Made by a program: the position numbers and the translations under genes. From contig NC_092654.1 of assembly GCF_032118995.1 (NCBI RefSeq), positions 1,178,001 through 1,242,000 on the forward strand: 64,000 nucleotides of DNA. Direction: 5' to 3'. The stretch comes from Asterias amurensis (Eukaryota; Echinodermata; Asteroidea; Forcipulatida; Asteriidae). Of the stretch, positions 61,101-64,000 are shown piece by piece. Positions within the stretch are counted from its first letter, which is position 1, and the number at the start of each line of letters is the position of its first letter. Below the pieces are notes generated by a model, which did no database searches, was not told the origin of the DNA, and was given only the letters and a program-made list of their open reading frames with translations.

Positions 61101-63926
61101 TCAGTTAGAGTGGATTTTTGGTAAGGTTCAACTCACCATGGTCCAGTGGTTAGACTGCAGGACTTGCAATCAAAAGGTTGTGAGTTTGAATCCTACCAAG
61201 CTGACCGCTGATTTCACAATGGCTAGAATAAGTATTGACGTCTAGTTACTGAATCACAATTTCTTGATGTGTGTATTTCATAATCATGACTAGTGACTTA
61301 CCCAGTACATGTGTCGATAGCTATTCCCCTAGGATGGTCGTCTCCAGACAGCCTCACCAGCACCTGCTCAGCAGCGTCCTTGTTAGTCAGGCTGATGCGA
61401 CTGATAGAGGAGTTGGTGTAACTCGTCCAGTAGATCTCTTGGAAGACTGGGTCATACGCTATGCCCTCAGCAGAACCAGTGTCTGTGGTTCAATCAAATA
61501 GTAGTGACTTATACAGATATGGGTACAGAATTGGGTACGGTGGGTACAGGGTGGCAAACAGATTGATACATGTATGTAAAATAAGGAAAGAGGACTGGTA
61601 CAAATTGGGTTCAAGTGGGTACAGGGTAGCAAACTGATTGATACATGTATGTAAAATACGGGCAGAGGACGGGTACAGATTGGGTACTAGTGGGTACAGG
61701 GTGGCAAACAGATGGATACATGTATGTAAAATATAGGAAGAGGACGGGTACAAATTGGGTTCAAGTGGGTACAGGGTAGCAAACTGATTGATACATGTAT
61801 GTAAAATACGGGCAGAGGACGGGTACAGATTGGGTACTAGTGGGTACAGGGTGGCAAACAGATGGATACATGTTTGTAAAATTTAGGGAAAAGAACTGGT
61901 ACAAATTGGGTACTAGTGGGTACAGGGTGGCAAACAGATGGATACATGTTTGTAAAATTAAGGGAAAAGAACTGGTACAAATTGGGTACTAGTGGGTACA
62001 GTATGAACGTACTCTCAATGATGGTCTTATGGTTGGATCCATCCAACTGCATTGAGTGAATGCTCCCCTGCTGTATATCCGTATAGTACAGCATTTTTGT
62101 CTTGTAGTCCACGGCCAGGCCGATGACATTTCGAATGAATTCCTGGTCCGCGAGTGGTTTGTTCGGCTGAACACTGCTTTCTAATTCAACGTCGATGTTC
62201 AGACTTTTCAGAACACTCCCCTGAGAGAAAAGTATGTAAGCGTCGAACTCTGCAAAGGAAGGACGAGGGAACGTTTAACAATCTCTACAAAATATTATTA
62301 TCCATGATAAGTGTTGTTATTATACATTTCTGGTAATGAAAGAAAGGATGCCTTATAAATGAACTTAATCACTGTAGCTCACAAGCCTGAGGAAACATGT
62401 AAACAAAAATTCTTGCTAAGAGAACCAGAAGCACAGATGTTAACCCCTACACTTCAACGAAAAGTATTCTGCGGCCGATTTCACGAAACTCTAGGATTAA
62501 CCCTATCTCGAGTTTAGGACGAGTAACTCGTCATAACTTAGGATCAATCTTAAGGTCTGCATGCTACAGTGCAGGGTTGTGACTCATCCTAAGTCCTAAG
62601 ATTAATCCTAAGTTAAGAAGAGTTTGGAGAAATCGACGGCTGTGTTCATAAACAAGCCCTACCAATCCTAGTTCAAAGACCTATAAGCAACTAAATATGG
62701 TAAAGCATCTTGCTTGGTCCACTATTTTGGAAGTTACTTTGAATGTAAAGACATGAACAAATTTCATAGAGCTGCTTGCAACAATAGTAGCTAAGCACAA
62801 CAGAATTATGCTCCCCAGAATAAGGTTACCAGTCAAACAAACATGTCACCTGTATAGTTTGTGACTGGGTACCCTGGCTTATTTCTGTTAAGCAAAAAAT
62901 TTCTAAGCAAAAGTTTTCTGCTTAAGCAGCTCTATGAAATTGGGACCCTAGTGAGAGTGTAGACTTGTGTGCATTGCCATTGTACACACAGGTAACAAAC
63001 TCCCAAAACGGACTAACAATGCATTAGGCCAAATATATAATTTACAAAAAAAATTTGTATAGCATCCGTGCCCGTCCCCCGTTTTTTTTTTTTTTTATTT
63101 AAAAAATGTGTTGGCCGGCCGATTAGGAAAAATACAAGGGCCACCCTTCCTTTTTTAAAAAGGCAAGACGCACAACACTTTTTTTTTTTTTTTTTTTTAG
63201 CATTATAGTAAAAAAAAAAAATTGCTACTAACCCTCGCATGAGTGGCCGTCAGAAGCAAGAAGTCCATAGGTACAGCTACACGTACTCTGATTGTTCTCA
63301 ACACTGAAACAAAGCTGGTCGCATTTATTGCTATCCCTTGCACAGGCACTGGTTCCTACAAACAAAACAATGAAGGTTTTGGGTAATTTTTTTACGACAA
63401 AAAACCACAACTGTCTTACCAGATTTACATTAAGCTTACATGGTTTAATGATAATGATGGTAGAAAGCTTCCCTTACATTATTACTTTCTGAGGTGATGT
63501 AGTTTTTGAGAAATGAGTGCAACGATTTCACAAAAAATAATTTTTTGTCTCAGTGAGACGGAAATTATTCTAGCATGTAACATTGAATTTACACAACACT
63601 CCTGAAACAGTTTCGCTGAGGCTAAAAAAAATCAGAAATCAGAAATCAGACCATTGGTCTATGCCCACAAGAACCCAGAAATAAACCTAAGACCTTGGGA
63701 GCACACCCATCAAAACCCAGACACTAACCTAAAAACAAGTGTCTCAACCCATTATAACCCTAAAGACAGTGGGCGCCCATAAGGTAGACACCTAATCTCA
63801 CCTGTTTGTTTCTGCTTGCTGTAGACGTGTACATCTTTTATAAGCAGACCTAAATTTTCATGCAGAGTAAGCCTCTCAGAACCATTAGTCTTTAAGGCAC
63901 GATGTATGGAACCACCAAGATGAGTT
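26319..63926 (-). CDS. LRP1: LRP1 orthologue, C-terminal half (50 coding exons), 5' end outside window
   Basis: This is a giant type I endocytic receptor of the LDL-receptor family, which takes up lipoproteins, protease-inhibitor complexes and other ligands and signals through its tail. The exons listed below were chained by splice sites and phase to about 2,425 codons. In order they encode propeller end, EGF, YWTD propeller, EGF, 10 LDLa, 2 EGF, propeller, EGF, 11 LDLa, 2 EGF, propeller with furin-type RKRR, EGF run, transmembrane helix and tail. Ten then eleven LDLa repeats, the furin site position and the tail sequence VEIGNPTF match LRP1 rather than LRP2, LRP1B-like fragments or LDLR. Forty-six exons keep exact phase and four LDLa exons (58,948; 57,501; 56,923; 54,952) are damaged as assembled. 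Intron sequence is rich in SINEs, MITEs and minisatellites. Confidence 0.95.
26925..27222 (-). mobile_element. tRNA-derived SINE, family A copy 1
   Basis: Inverted head: GCCAACCATGCCCCC, with B-box complement GGGTATCGAACCAGGGTCACC. The body includes GAACACTTTGTAGCTGTGTC on the minus strand and the tail is AATTAT-rich. Copies also lie at 34,903, 47,165 and 52,142. Confidence 0.85.
27942..28022 (-). CDS. LRP1: Candidate alternative last exon of LRP1
   Basis: The acceptor CCATTTCAG is followed in phase 0, the exit phase of the exon at 30,407, by [18 protein letters not shown] then DIMLDSSI and TAA, exactly 27 codons. It parallels the normal tail start ([11 protein letters not shown]), with TPSYRRL in place of NPMYESL. 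Used as a terminal exon it would give a short tail lacking the distal NPxY and dileucine but retaining a YRRL motif. There is no transcript evidence. The support is phase, acceptor and the sequence parallel. Confidence 0.45.
   Translation of the reverse strand, partial: RNFNIFTPSYRRLSDANIDIMLDSSI
28898..29180. mobile_element. MITE in LRP1 intron
   Basis: Terminal inverted repeats AAGTCCCTTTCACACTG and CAGTGTGAAAAGGACTT bound a body with CCTGGGTT/CCCCGGG words. No coding content. Confidence 0.75.
29543..29792. mobile_element. MITE, GGGCCCAATTTCAT family
   Basis: AGAGCTGCTAA...GCTTAGC and TTGATAAAAACAGGATTACC are mirrored by GTTTTTATCAAGGAAG and CTTAGCAGCTCTATGAAATT. It is closely related to the copy at 55,788-56,020. 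Confidence 0.75.
30407..30554 (-). CDS. LRP1: LRP1 exon, proximal cytoplasmic tail
   Basis: Reads [43 protein letters not shown]. It aligns with the vertebrate [14 protein letters not shown] region, but the proximal NPxY is NPTF here. Enters in phase 2 and leaves in phase 0. Confidence 0.95.
30588..31009. mobile_element. pogo/Tigger-like MITE with TA target site and nested SINE
   Basis: TA-CAGTCGACTCTCGTTATAAC at the left is matched by ATAACGAGGGTTGACTG-TA at the right. A (TTA)n-tailed tRNA-like SINE fragment (about 30,655-30,850, minus) is inserted inside. Confidence 0.75.
31201..31282 (-). CDS. LRP1: LRP1 exon, transmembrane segment
   Basis: Reads [18 protein letters not shown] then [10 protein letters not shown]: a hydrophobic helix of about 23 residues followed by a basic stop-transfer cluster (RYKRK). 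Confidence 0.95.
31743..31825 (-). CDS. LRP1: LRP1 exon, juxtamembrane ectodomain linker
   Basis: Phase-compatible 83-nt exon reading [18 protein letters not shown] then NQNTANKSK. It is cysteine-free and Ser/Thr-rich, lying between the last EGF and the membrane. Bounded by TTGGCAG and AAAG/GTACAG. Confidence 0.85.
32091..32217 (-). CDS. LRP1: LRP1 exon, last EGF-like segment
   Basis: Reads [18 protein letters not shown] then [16 protein letters not shown], ending GTECV. It completes one EGF and holds a further Cys-rich unit. Confidence 0.9.
32308..32397. repeat. (TTA)n microsatellite, about 30 units
   Basis: Pure TTA/ATT trinucleotide run immediately right of an LRP1 exon. Confidence 0.98.
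33004..33227 (-). CDS. LRP1: LRP1 exon, EGF-like repeats
   Basis: Reads [53 protein letters not shown]. These are EGF repeats of the membrane-proximal run, with splice phases consistent on both sides. Confidence 0.95.
33463..33836. mobile_element. TTAA-flanked MITE nested in another MITE
   Basis: TTAA-AGACAGAGGACACTAT at the left and AGTGTCCACTGCCT-TTAA at the right place it in the family seen complete at 53,910-54,295. It interrupts a GCTTAA/GCAGCTCTATGAAATT repeat at a TTAA. Confidence 0.75.
33865..34080 (-). CDS. LRP1: LRP1 exon, EGF-like repeats
   Basis: Reads [44 protein letters not shown], finishing the EGF begun at 35,298 and adding two more. Confidence 0.95.
34105..34172. repeat. 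(AAT)n microsatellite
   Basis: Imperfect AAT trinucleotide run within an LRP1 intron. Confidence 0.9.
34238..34483. mobile_element. MITE, GGGCCCAATTTCAT family, full length
   Basis: GGGGCCAATTTCATAGAGCT and the inverse AGCTCTATGAAATTGGGCCC bound 246 bp. Subterminal AAGCAAAAAAATTGCTTAAGC words sit inside the ends. Confidence 0.85.
34486..34622 (-). mobile_element. SINE fragment (same family as 8,626)
   Basis: Inverted copy of the CCTGCGAGGGTAGAGGTTGA / CTCCCTGGGGAGTATAC body without the tRNA head. Confidence 0.65.
34903..35275 (+). mobile_element. tRNA-derived SINE, family A, full length
   Basis: GGTGGCACGGCTGGCTTGTG (A-box region) and GGTTCGATTCCTGG (B box) are followed by the body (GTTTTCTAGACCATCC, GGTTTTCCTCCC-type) and an AAATTATAAATTAT tail. 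The 20-bp segment around GTCGGGGCCATATGTGAGTT is duplicated at the head-body junction. Confidence 0.9.
35298..35370 (-). CDS. LRP1: LRP1 exon, EGF-like (first half)
   Basis: 73 nt reading [18 protein letters not shown] then GRPKC. It exits in phase 2 and is completed by the exon at 34,080. Confidence 0.92.
35475..35860. mobile_element. Cluster of GGGCCCAATTTCAT-family MITE pieces
   Basis: At least three AATTTCATGG/AATTTCATAG or inverted CATGAAATTGGG ends occur within 385 bp, consistent with nested or tandem insertions. Confidence 0.55.
35889..36032 (-). CDS. LRP1: LRP1 exon, EGF-like
   Basis: Reads [43 protein letters not shown]: the EGF following the last propeller. Confidence 0.92.
36554..36745 (-). 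CDS. LRP1: LRP1 exon, end of last beta-propeller
   Basis: Reads [18 protein letters not shown] then [11 protein letters not shown], and ends [16 protein letters not shown]. This is the closing blade, matching the LRP1 HPFSIDVFEDYIYG segment. Confidence 0.95.
36900..37400. repeat. Degenerate tandem repeat interrupted by an insertion
   Basis: Blocks of about 38 bp around TTGACACAATAATTTGTAGTG occur at 36,930-37,085 and 37,315-37,385. They are split by about 220 bp of unrelated SINE-like sequence (TATAGCGCATAACACATAG). Confidence 0.6.
37461..37684 (-). CDS. LRP1: LRP1 exon, propeller blades
   Basis: Reads [18 protein letters not shown] and [20 protein letters not shown], two YWTD-type blades. 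Exit donor ACAG/GTAAAA. Confidence 0.95.
37932..38110 (-). CDS. LRP1: LRP1 exon, propeller blades
   Basis: Reads [47 protein letters not shown]. It corresponds to the ISGLKMPRGIAIDWV region just after the furin site in vertebrate LRP1. Confidence 0.95.
38460..38636 (-). mobile_element. tRNA-like SINE next to exon donor
   Basis: The inverted B box GGATTCGAACCAGAGTCC and A-box region end only a few bases from the LRP1 donor at 38,636. The body is AGTTTTAGGTGTTGGAGGAA. Confidence 0.55.
38637..38878 (-). CDS. LRP1: LRP1 exon, propeller start with furin-type site
   Basis: Reads [36 protein letters not shown], and [20 protein letters not shown] sits exactly where vertebrate LRP1 has RHRR-Q, the furin cleavage that yields the extracellular alpha chain and the membrane-spanning beta chain. 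Confidence 0.95.
39255..39590. repeat. Tandem duplication (about 168 bp x2) containing an LRP1 splice donor
   Basis: Both units carry (plus strand) GGTGGACTTACCCTCTGCCTTGCA, i.e. the last 13 exon bases TGCAAGGCAGAGG plus GTAAGT on the minus strand. About 150 shared intronic bases follow. The right unit is the real exon-intron junction. Confidence 0.9.
39573..39707 (-). CDS. LRP1: LRP1 exon, calcium-binding EGF
   Basis: Reads [39 protein letters not shown]: the D-I-D-E-C calcium-EGF pattern after cluster IV. Confidence 0.95.
40068..40215 (-). mobile_element. SINE fragment (same family as 6,648)
   Basis: CCCCTTCTCTTTTTGATAAG through GTCCCATCCGAAGGACGAAG, truncated before the tRNA head. Confidence 0.6.
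40340..40426 (-). CDS. LRP1: LRP1 exon, short EGF-like
   Basis: 87 nt reading [19 protein letters not shown] then LQNDGVTCY, between LDLa cluster IV and the calcium-EGF. Confidence 0.92.
40921..41046 (-). CDS. LRP1: LRP1 exon, cluster IV LDLa 11
   Basis: Reads [20 protein letters not shown] and [16 protein letters not shown]: a complete six-cysteine LDLa with the calcium motif. Confidence 0.95.
41143..41253 (-). CDS. LRP1: LRP1 exon, cluster IV LDLa 10
   Basis: Reads [20 protein letters not shown] and [14 protein letters not shown](C). Confidence 0.95.
41550..41921. repeat. Tandem repeat (about 52 bp x7) seeded at an LRP1 splice donor
   Basis: On the minus strand each unit begins TTTGTG/GTAAGAAAT (the exon end and donor) and continues GGACTATGTGGCCAGTCTAA then GGCTGTCTCA. 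Five of seven units still have a GTRAG donor. The first unit is the genuine junction of the exon at 41,916. Confidence 0.93.
41916..42044 (-). CDS. LRP1: LRP1 exon, cluster IV LDLa 9
   Basis: Reads [20 protein letters not shown] and [18 protein letters not shown]. Confidence 0.95.
42170..42414. mobile_element. MITE, GGGCCCAATTTCAT family, left end degraded
   Basis: GCTAAGCAATTTTTGACA at the left and GCTTAAGCAGCTCTATAAAA then TTGGGCCC at the right. Confidence 0.55.
42420..42606. mobile_element. MITE, GGGCCCAATTTCAT family
   Basis: GAGCCCAATTTCATAAAGCC and the inverse TTAACAGCTTTATGAAATTT bound the element, which directly abuts the previous copy and the LRP1 donor at 42,611. Confidence 0.7.
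42613..42726 (-). CDS. LRP1: LRP1 exon, cluster IV LDLa 8
   Basis: Reads [20 protein letters not shown] and [15 protein letters not shown](C). Confidence 0.95.
42997..43145 (-). mobile_element. SINE fragment (same family as 8,626)
   Basis: Inverted CTCAGCTCCCTGGGAATTAC ... CTCTACCCTCGCAGGTACCC body, without head. Confidence 0.6.
43187..43306 (-). CDS. LRP1: LRP1 exon, cluster IV LDLa 7
   Basis: Reads [20 protein letters not shown] and [18 protein letters not shown]. Confidence 0.95.
43946..44062 (-). CDS. LRP1: LRP1 exon, cluster IV LDLa 6
   Basis: Reads [20 protein letters not shown] and [16 protein letters not shown]. Confidence 0.95.
44660..44776 (-). CDS. LRP1: LRP1 exon, cluster IV LDLa 5
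   Basis: Reads [20 protein letters not shown] and [16 protein letters not shown]. Confidence 0.95.
44905..45060 (+). mobile_element. tRNA-derived SINE, family B
   Basis: GATGGTCTAGTGGTAAGAC (A box) and TCGTGGGCCTGAATCCC (B box), followed by ACACGAGTGATTTTTATTTT. Related partial copies lie near 53,460 (plus) and, inverted, near 30,745 and 33,350. Confidence 0.6.
45254..45373 (-). CDS. LRP1: LRP1 exon, cluster IV LDLa 4
   Basis: Reads [20 protein letters not shown] and [17 protein letters not shown]. Confidence 0.95.
45822..45941 (-). CDS. LRP1: LRP1 exon, cluster IV LDLa 3
   Basis: Reads [20 protein letters not shown] and [16 protein letters not shown]. Confidence 0.95.
46192..46339. mobile_element. 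MITE, 148 bp, long inverted repeats
   Basis: AATGGGAGACTTTGAGGCGC and CAACAGACTTACCAAGTA are answered by ACCTGGTAAGTCTGCTGCC and GCGTCCAAAAAGTCTCCCATT. Arms of about 45 bp. Confidence 0.85.
46546..46677 (-). CDS. LRP1: LRP1 exon, cluster IV LDLa 2
   Basis: Reads [20 protein letters not shown] and [16 protein letters not shown], with a longer C2-C3 loop than its neighbours. Confidence 0.95.
46783..47073. repeat. Telomere-like 7-mer array, (GGGGTAA)n then (GGGGTTA)n
   Basis: About 20 GGGGTAA units followed, after a short mixed zone (46,888-46,935), by about 20 GGGGTTA units, all within one LRP1 intron. The G-rich strand is plus. Confidence 0.95.
47165..47505 (-). mobile_element. tRNA-derived SINE, family A copy 3
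   Basis: Inverted head AAGCCAACCATGCTACCC with B-box complement GGGAATCGAACCGGGGTCACC. An AATAATCAATAATAAC tail lies at the left. Almost abuts the telomere-like array. Confidence 0.9.
47614..47856 (-). CDS. LRP1: LRP1 exon, EGF plus cluster IV LDLa 1
   Basis: Reads [36 protein letters not shown], then [19 protein letters not shown] and [20 protein letters not shown] and LDLa share one exon. Confidence 0.95.
48026..48275. mobile_element. Nested hairpin element
   Basis: Outer inverted repeat AGCCGGTGTGGTCTTGACG / GTTGAGACCACACCGGCT encloses an inner one (about 48,058-48,212). In the inner repeat, ACGCCTTTCTTAATATTTATG and CCTATA/TATAGG words are mirrored by CATGAATATTAAGAGAGGCG. Confidence 0.75.
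48425..48621 (-). CDS. LRP1: LRP1 exon, end of propeller before cluster IV
   Basis: Reads [51 protein letters not shown]. Confidence 0.95.
48860..49024. mobile_element. MITE, GGGCCCAATTTCAT family
   Basis: GGCCCAATTTCAAAAAGC and GCTTTCTGAAATTGGGCCC ends with internal GCTTAGC words. Confidence 0.7.
49059..49206 (-). CDS. LRP1: LRP1 exon, propeller blade
   Basis: Reads [45 protein letters not shown]. Confidence 0.95.
49519..49568 (-). CDS. LRP1: LRP1 mini-exon, propeller blade
   Basis: 50 nt reading [16 protein letters not shown]. Phases (one base in, one out) fit both neighbours. Confidence 0.95.
49854..50038 (-). CDS. LRP1: LRP1 exon, propeller blades
   Basis: Reads [52 protein letters not shown]. 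Confidence 0.95.
50230..51262. repeat. Minisatellite, about 145-bp unit x6, abutting an LRP1 donor
   Basis: Units contain CATACTTCACCCTAACCTCA and AACAATAACTACACCTTTACC, recurring at about 50,357, 50,504, 50,646, 50,796, 50,940 and 51,085. Strongly strand-asymmetric (pyrimidine/A on plus). The 60 bases next to the exon at 51,263 repeat the donor context GAGGTAAAGATGGGGTG. Confidence 0.95.
51263..51468 (-). CDS. LRP1: LRP1 exon, propeller start after cluster III
   Basis: Reads [52 protein letters not shown]. Confidence 0.95.
51733..51867 (-). CDS. LRP1: LRP1 exon, calcium-binding EGF
   Basis: Reads [42 protein letters not shown]. Confidence 0.95.
52142..52468 (-). mobile_element. tRNA-derived SINE, family A copy 4
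   Basis: Inverted head AAGCCAACCATGCCACCC, B-box complement GGGAATCAAATGGGGGTCACC, and a (AAT)n-like tail at the left. Confidence 0.9.
52646..52765 (-). CDS. LRP1: LRP1 exon, EGF after cluster III
   Basis: Reads [37 protein letters not shown]. Confidence 0.95.
53232..53375 (-). CDS. LRP1: LRP1 exon, cluster III LDLa 10
   Basis: Reads [47 protein letters not shown]. Confidence 0.95.
53566..53672. mobile_element. MITE fragment (family of 62,472)
   Basis: GATTTCACAAAGAGTTAGGAC ... GCTACAGTGCAGGGTTGGGAC, truncated at the right. Confidence 0.6.
53750..53866 (-). CDS. LRP1: LRP1 exon, cluster III LDLa 9
   Basis: Reads [20 protein letters not shown] and [16 protein letters not shown]. Confidence 0.95.
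53910..54295. mobile_element. TTAA-flanked MITE, full length
   Basis: TTAA-AGGCAGTGGACACTATTGG and CCAATAGTGTCCAGTCCC-TTTAA ends. An internal palindrome reads GGTTTCGAGACCTC / GAGGTCTCGAAATC. The TTAA target is typical of the piggyBac superfamily. A related copy lies at 33,463 and a partial at 57,690. Confidence 0.85.
54445..54564 (-). CDS. LRP1: LRP1 exon, cluster III LDLa 8
   Basis: Reads [20 protein letters not shown] and [17 protein letters not shown]. Confidence 0.95.
54952..55082 (-). CDS. LRP1: LRP1 exon, cluster III LDLa 7, frame-disrupted
   Basis: Splice sites are good (TTTGTTAG acceptor, GTA/GTAAGT donor), but the 131-nt length is not a multiple of three. The direct frame gives TTCSSDQFA, then [10 protein letters not shown], then [13 protein letters not shown], losing cysteines. 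A proper LDLa ([31 protein letters not shown]) appears only by switching frame about three times, which implies single-base indels. Confidence 0.8.
55163..55230. repeat. GAACCGGTGG repeat
   Basis: AGAGGTTTGTGGTGACACCA ... GTTGGTTCTGAAAGAACCGG. The same family lies at 38,935-39,000 and, inverted, at 56,035-56,120. Confidence 0.55.
55345..55741. mobile_element. TTAA-flanked MITE, full length, 397 bp
   Basis: TTAA-AGGAACACGTTGCCTTGG and CCAAGGCAACGTGTTCCTT-TAA ends. A central palindrome reads CGGTCGGCCCATTTATGGG / CCCATAAATGGCCGGCCG. Confidence 0.88.
55788..56020. mobile_element. MITE, GGGCCCAATTTCAT family
   Basis: ATAGAGCTGCTAAGCACAAA and the inverse GCTTAGCAGCTCTAGTGAAA then TTGGGCCC. The subterminal TTAATAAAAACAGGGTTACC is mirrored. 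Confidence 0.8.
56154..56267 (-). CDS. LRP1: LRP1 exon, cluster III LDLa 6
   Basis: Reads [20 protein letters not shown] and [16 protein letters not shown]. Intact and in phase, although three of its neighbours are not. Confidence 0.95.
56703..56895. mobile_element. MITE, GGGCCCAATTTCAT family
   Basis: GGGCCCAATTTCATAGAGTC and GCAGCTCTATAAATTGGGCCC ends, 193 bp. Confidence 0.8.
56923..57040 (-). CDS. LRP1: LRP1 exon, cluster III LDLa 5, frame-disrupted
   Basis: In its proper frame it reads [16 protein letters not shown] and IRQAWVC, then needs one extra G skipped to read [15 protein letters not shown]. Length 118 and an incoming phase mismatch from the exon at 57,501 add to the break. Splice sites look normal. 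Confidence 0.8.
57245..57478. repeat. Minisatellite, about 23-bp unit x10
   Basis: Units vary around GGAGGGAACCAGTGTCTGTTT. Lies about 20 bases from the LRP1 donor at 57,500. Confidence 0.9.
57501..57660 (-). CDS. LRP1: LRP1 exon, cluster III LDLa 4, interrupted by stops and a hairpin insert
   Basis: The 5' part reads [10 protein letters not shown] and the 3' part [17 protein letters not shown] then [13 protein letters not shown] in the same frame. Between C1 and C2 lie about 30 extra bases with two in-frame TGA codons and an 8-bp-arm hairpin (AGTGGGGT-agac-ACCCCACT, 57,603-57,622). Length 160 also breaks phase. Confidence 0.75.
57689..57905. mobile_element. TTAA-flanked MITE fragment
   Basis: TTAAAGGCACAGGACACTATTGG and the following 200 bp match the left half of 53,910-54,295. 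Confidence 0.6.
58396..58506 (-). CDS. LRP1: LRP1 exon, cluster III LDLa 3
   Basis: Reads [20 protein letters not shown] and [16 protein letters not shown]. Intact. Confidence 0.95.
58948..59067 (-). CDS. LRP1: LRP1 exon, cluster III LDLa 2, compensated double frameshift
   Basis: The 120-nt exon is open and ends in phase. It begins [13 protein letters not shown] and ends GDNSDENRC, but the middle reads [17 protein letters not shown]. One missing base near 59,030 and one extra base near 58,975 would restore [17 protein letters not shown], the expected LDLa centre. Confidence 0.85.
59459..59590 (-). CDS. LRP1: LRP1 exon, cluster III LDLa 1
   Basis: Reads [20 protein letters not shown] and [18 protein letters not shown]. 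Confidence 0.95.
59722..60030. repeat. Minisatellite flanked by a duplicated exon end and donor
   Basis: A 15-bp unit (ACAAAGTCACCCCCT) is repeated about 10 times at 59,790-59,950. On both sides lies TTTATCTACTCACCCAGAC plus GCCTGAATTTT or ACCTGAATTTT. The right copy is the real end of the exon at 60,007 with its donor and the left is a duplicate. Confidence 0.9.
60007..60132 (-). CDS. LRP1: LRP1 exon, EGF before cluster III
   Basis: Reads [39 protein letters not shown]. Confidence 0.95.
60513..60705 (-). CDS. LRP1: LRP1 exon, last propeller blade
   Basis: Reads [51 protein letters not shown]. Confidence 0.95.
60876..61080 (-). CDS. LRP1: LRP1 exon, propeller blades
   Basis: Reads [49 protein letters not shown]. 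Confidence 0.95.
61130..61270 (+). mobile_element. tRNA-like SINE head
   Basis: CATGGTCCAGTGGTTAGAC (A box) and GTTGTGAGTTTGAATCC (B box) at normal tRNA spacing. Acceptor stem absent. Confidence 0.5.
61302..61482 (-). CDS. LRP1: LRP1 exon, propeller blades
   Basis: Reads [43 protein letters not shown]. Confidence 0.95.
61510..62004. repeat. Minisatellite, 75-bp unit x6.5
   Basis: TACATGTATGTAAAAT recurs at 61,567, 61,642, 61,717, 61,792, 61,867 and 61,943. Two alternating unit subtypes are visible (GGTTCAAGTGGG versus GGTACTAGTGGG). The array ends 8 bases from an LRP1 donor. Confidence 0.95.
62013..62249 (-). CDS. LRP1: LRP1 exon, propeller start
   Basis: Reads [53 protein letters not shown]. 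Confidence 0.95.
62472..62640. mobile_element. Hairpin MITE
   Basis: GCCGATTTCACGAAACTCTAGG and the inverse AGTTTGGAGAAATCGACGGC. Internal CTTAGGATCAATC / GATTAATCCTAAG is mirrored around ATGCTACAGTGCAGGG. Confidence 0.75.
62758..62948. mobile_element. MITE, GGGCCCAATTTCAT family
   Basis: AAATTTCATAGAGCTGCTTG and GCTTAAGCAGCTCTATGAAA ends, with AACATGTCACCTGTATAG in the body. Confidence 0.75.
63233..63355 (-). CDS. LRP1: LRP1 exon, EGF between propellers
   Basis: Reads [38 protein letters not shown]. Confidence 0.95.
63802..63926 (-). CDS. LRP1: LRP1 exon, end of a propeller (5'-most exon in window)
   Basis: Reads [40 protein letters not shown]: the last blade and the exit to an EGF. The gene continues past the right edge. 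Confidence 0.9.
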
Positions 63927-64000
63927 CTGAAACAAACAAATAAAATGTGAAATAGTATCCTAGAACATGATTAGCCAACACCCTGAGCATTGATTTCAGT

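Noticed and set aside
61490..61753. Minus-strand frame with [13 protein letters not shown] repeats
   Set aside because: It is the 75-bp minisatellite. It does not splice in phase with LRP1 exons.
26319..63926. Assignment to LRP2, LRP1B or LDLR
   Set aside because: LDLa clusters of 10 and 11, the furin site and the VEIGNPTF tail fit LRP1. LDLR is too short and LRP2 has a different tail. Separation from LRP1B cannot be absolute in an invertebrate.

Overview
The window looks like metazoan nuclear DNA: AT-rich, short exons with GT-AG introns, dense SINE and MITE-type repeats, microsatellites and minisatellites, and no bacterial gene layout. The best guess is an echinoderm, probably a sea star. 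That guess rests on a deuterostome-like LRP1 gene, a long foldback element resembling sea-urchin TU elements, and recurring short repeats. It is inference, not proof.

26.3-64 kb: the dominant feature is one large minus-strand gene, an orthologue of LRP1 (low-density lipoprotein receptor-related protein 1). I traced 50 coding exons (about 7.3 kb, about 2,425 codons) by matching splice sites and reading phase. They run from the end of a beta-propeller at the right edge to the stop codon at 26,319. In gene order they encode: propeller end; EGF; YWTD propeller; EGF; ten LDL-receptor class A (LDLa) repeats (cluster III); two EGF; propeller; EGF; eleven LDLa repeats (cluster IV); two EGF; a propeller preceded by a furin-type RKRR site; several EGF; a transmembrane helix; and a cytoplasmic tail with NPTF, NPMY, YESL and LL signals. 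The 10 + 11 LDLa layout, the furin position and the tail are the LRP1 signature. The 5' part lies beyond the right edge. A second possible last exon (27,942-28,022) would replace the distal NPMY tail. Four LDLa exons between 54.9 and 59.1 kb are damaged by indels or stops as assembled, while all other exons keep perfect phase.

12-26 kb: on the minus strand there are two intact exons homologous to FAD synthase (FLAD1, PAPS-reductase-like domain), at 13.5-13.6 kb and 14.1-14.2 kb. Upstream of them lies a tandem array (to about 20.5 kb) of units of about 0.7 kb. Each unit carries a decayed, splice-site-flanked copy of the 99-nt exon. A possible first coding exon lies at 21.24-21.37 kb. Whether FLAD1 is functional here is unresolved.

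1-12 kb: a foldback element with arms of over 1 kb and subterminal tandem repeats (1-2,745), two weak candidate plus-strand terminal exons, a weak two-exon minus-strand gene (8.0-11.5 kb), SINEs, hairpin MITEs and a 72-bp minisatellite.

The most distinctive pattern is in LRP1. Several introns carry tandem repeats whose unit contains the last nucleotides of the preceding exon plus its 5' splice site, producing rows of decoy donors (41.5-41.9, 39.26-39.59, 59.7-60.0 and, less clearly, 50.2-51.26 kb).
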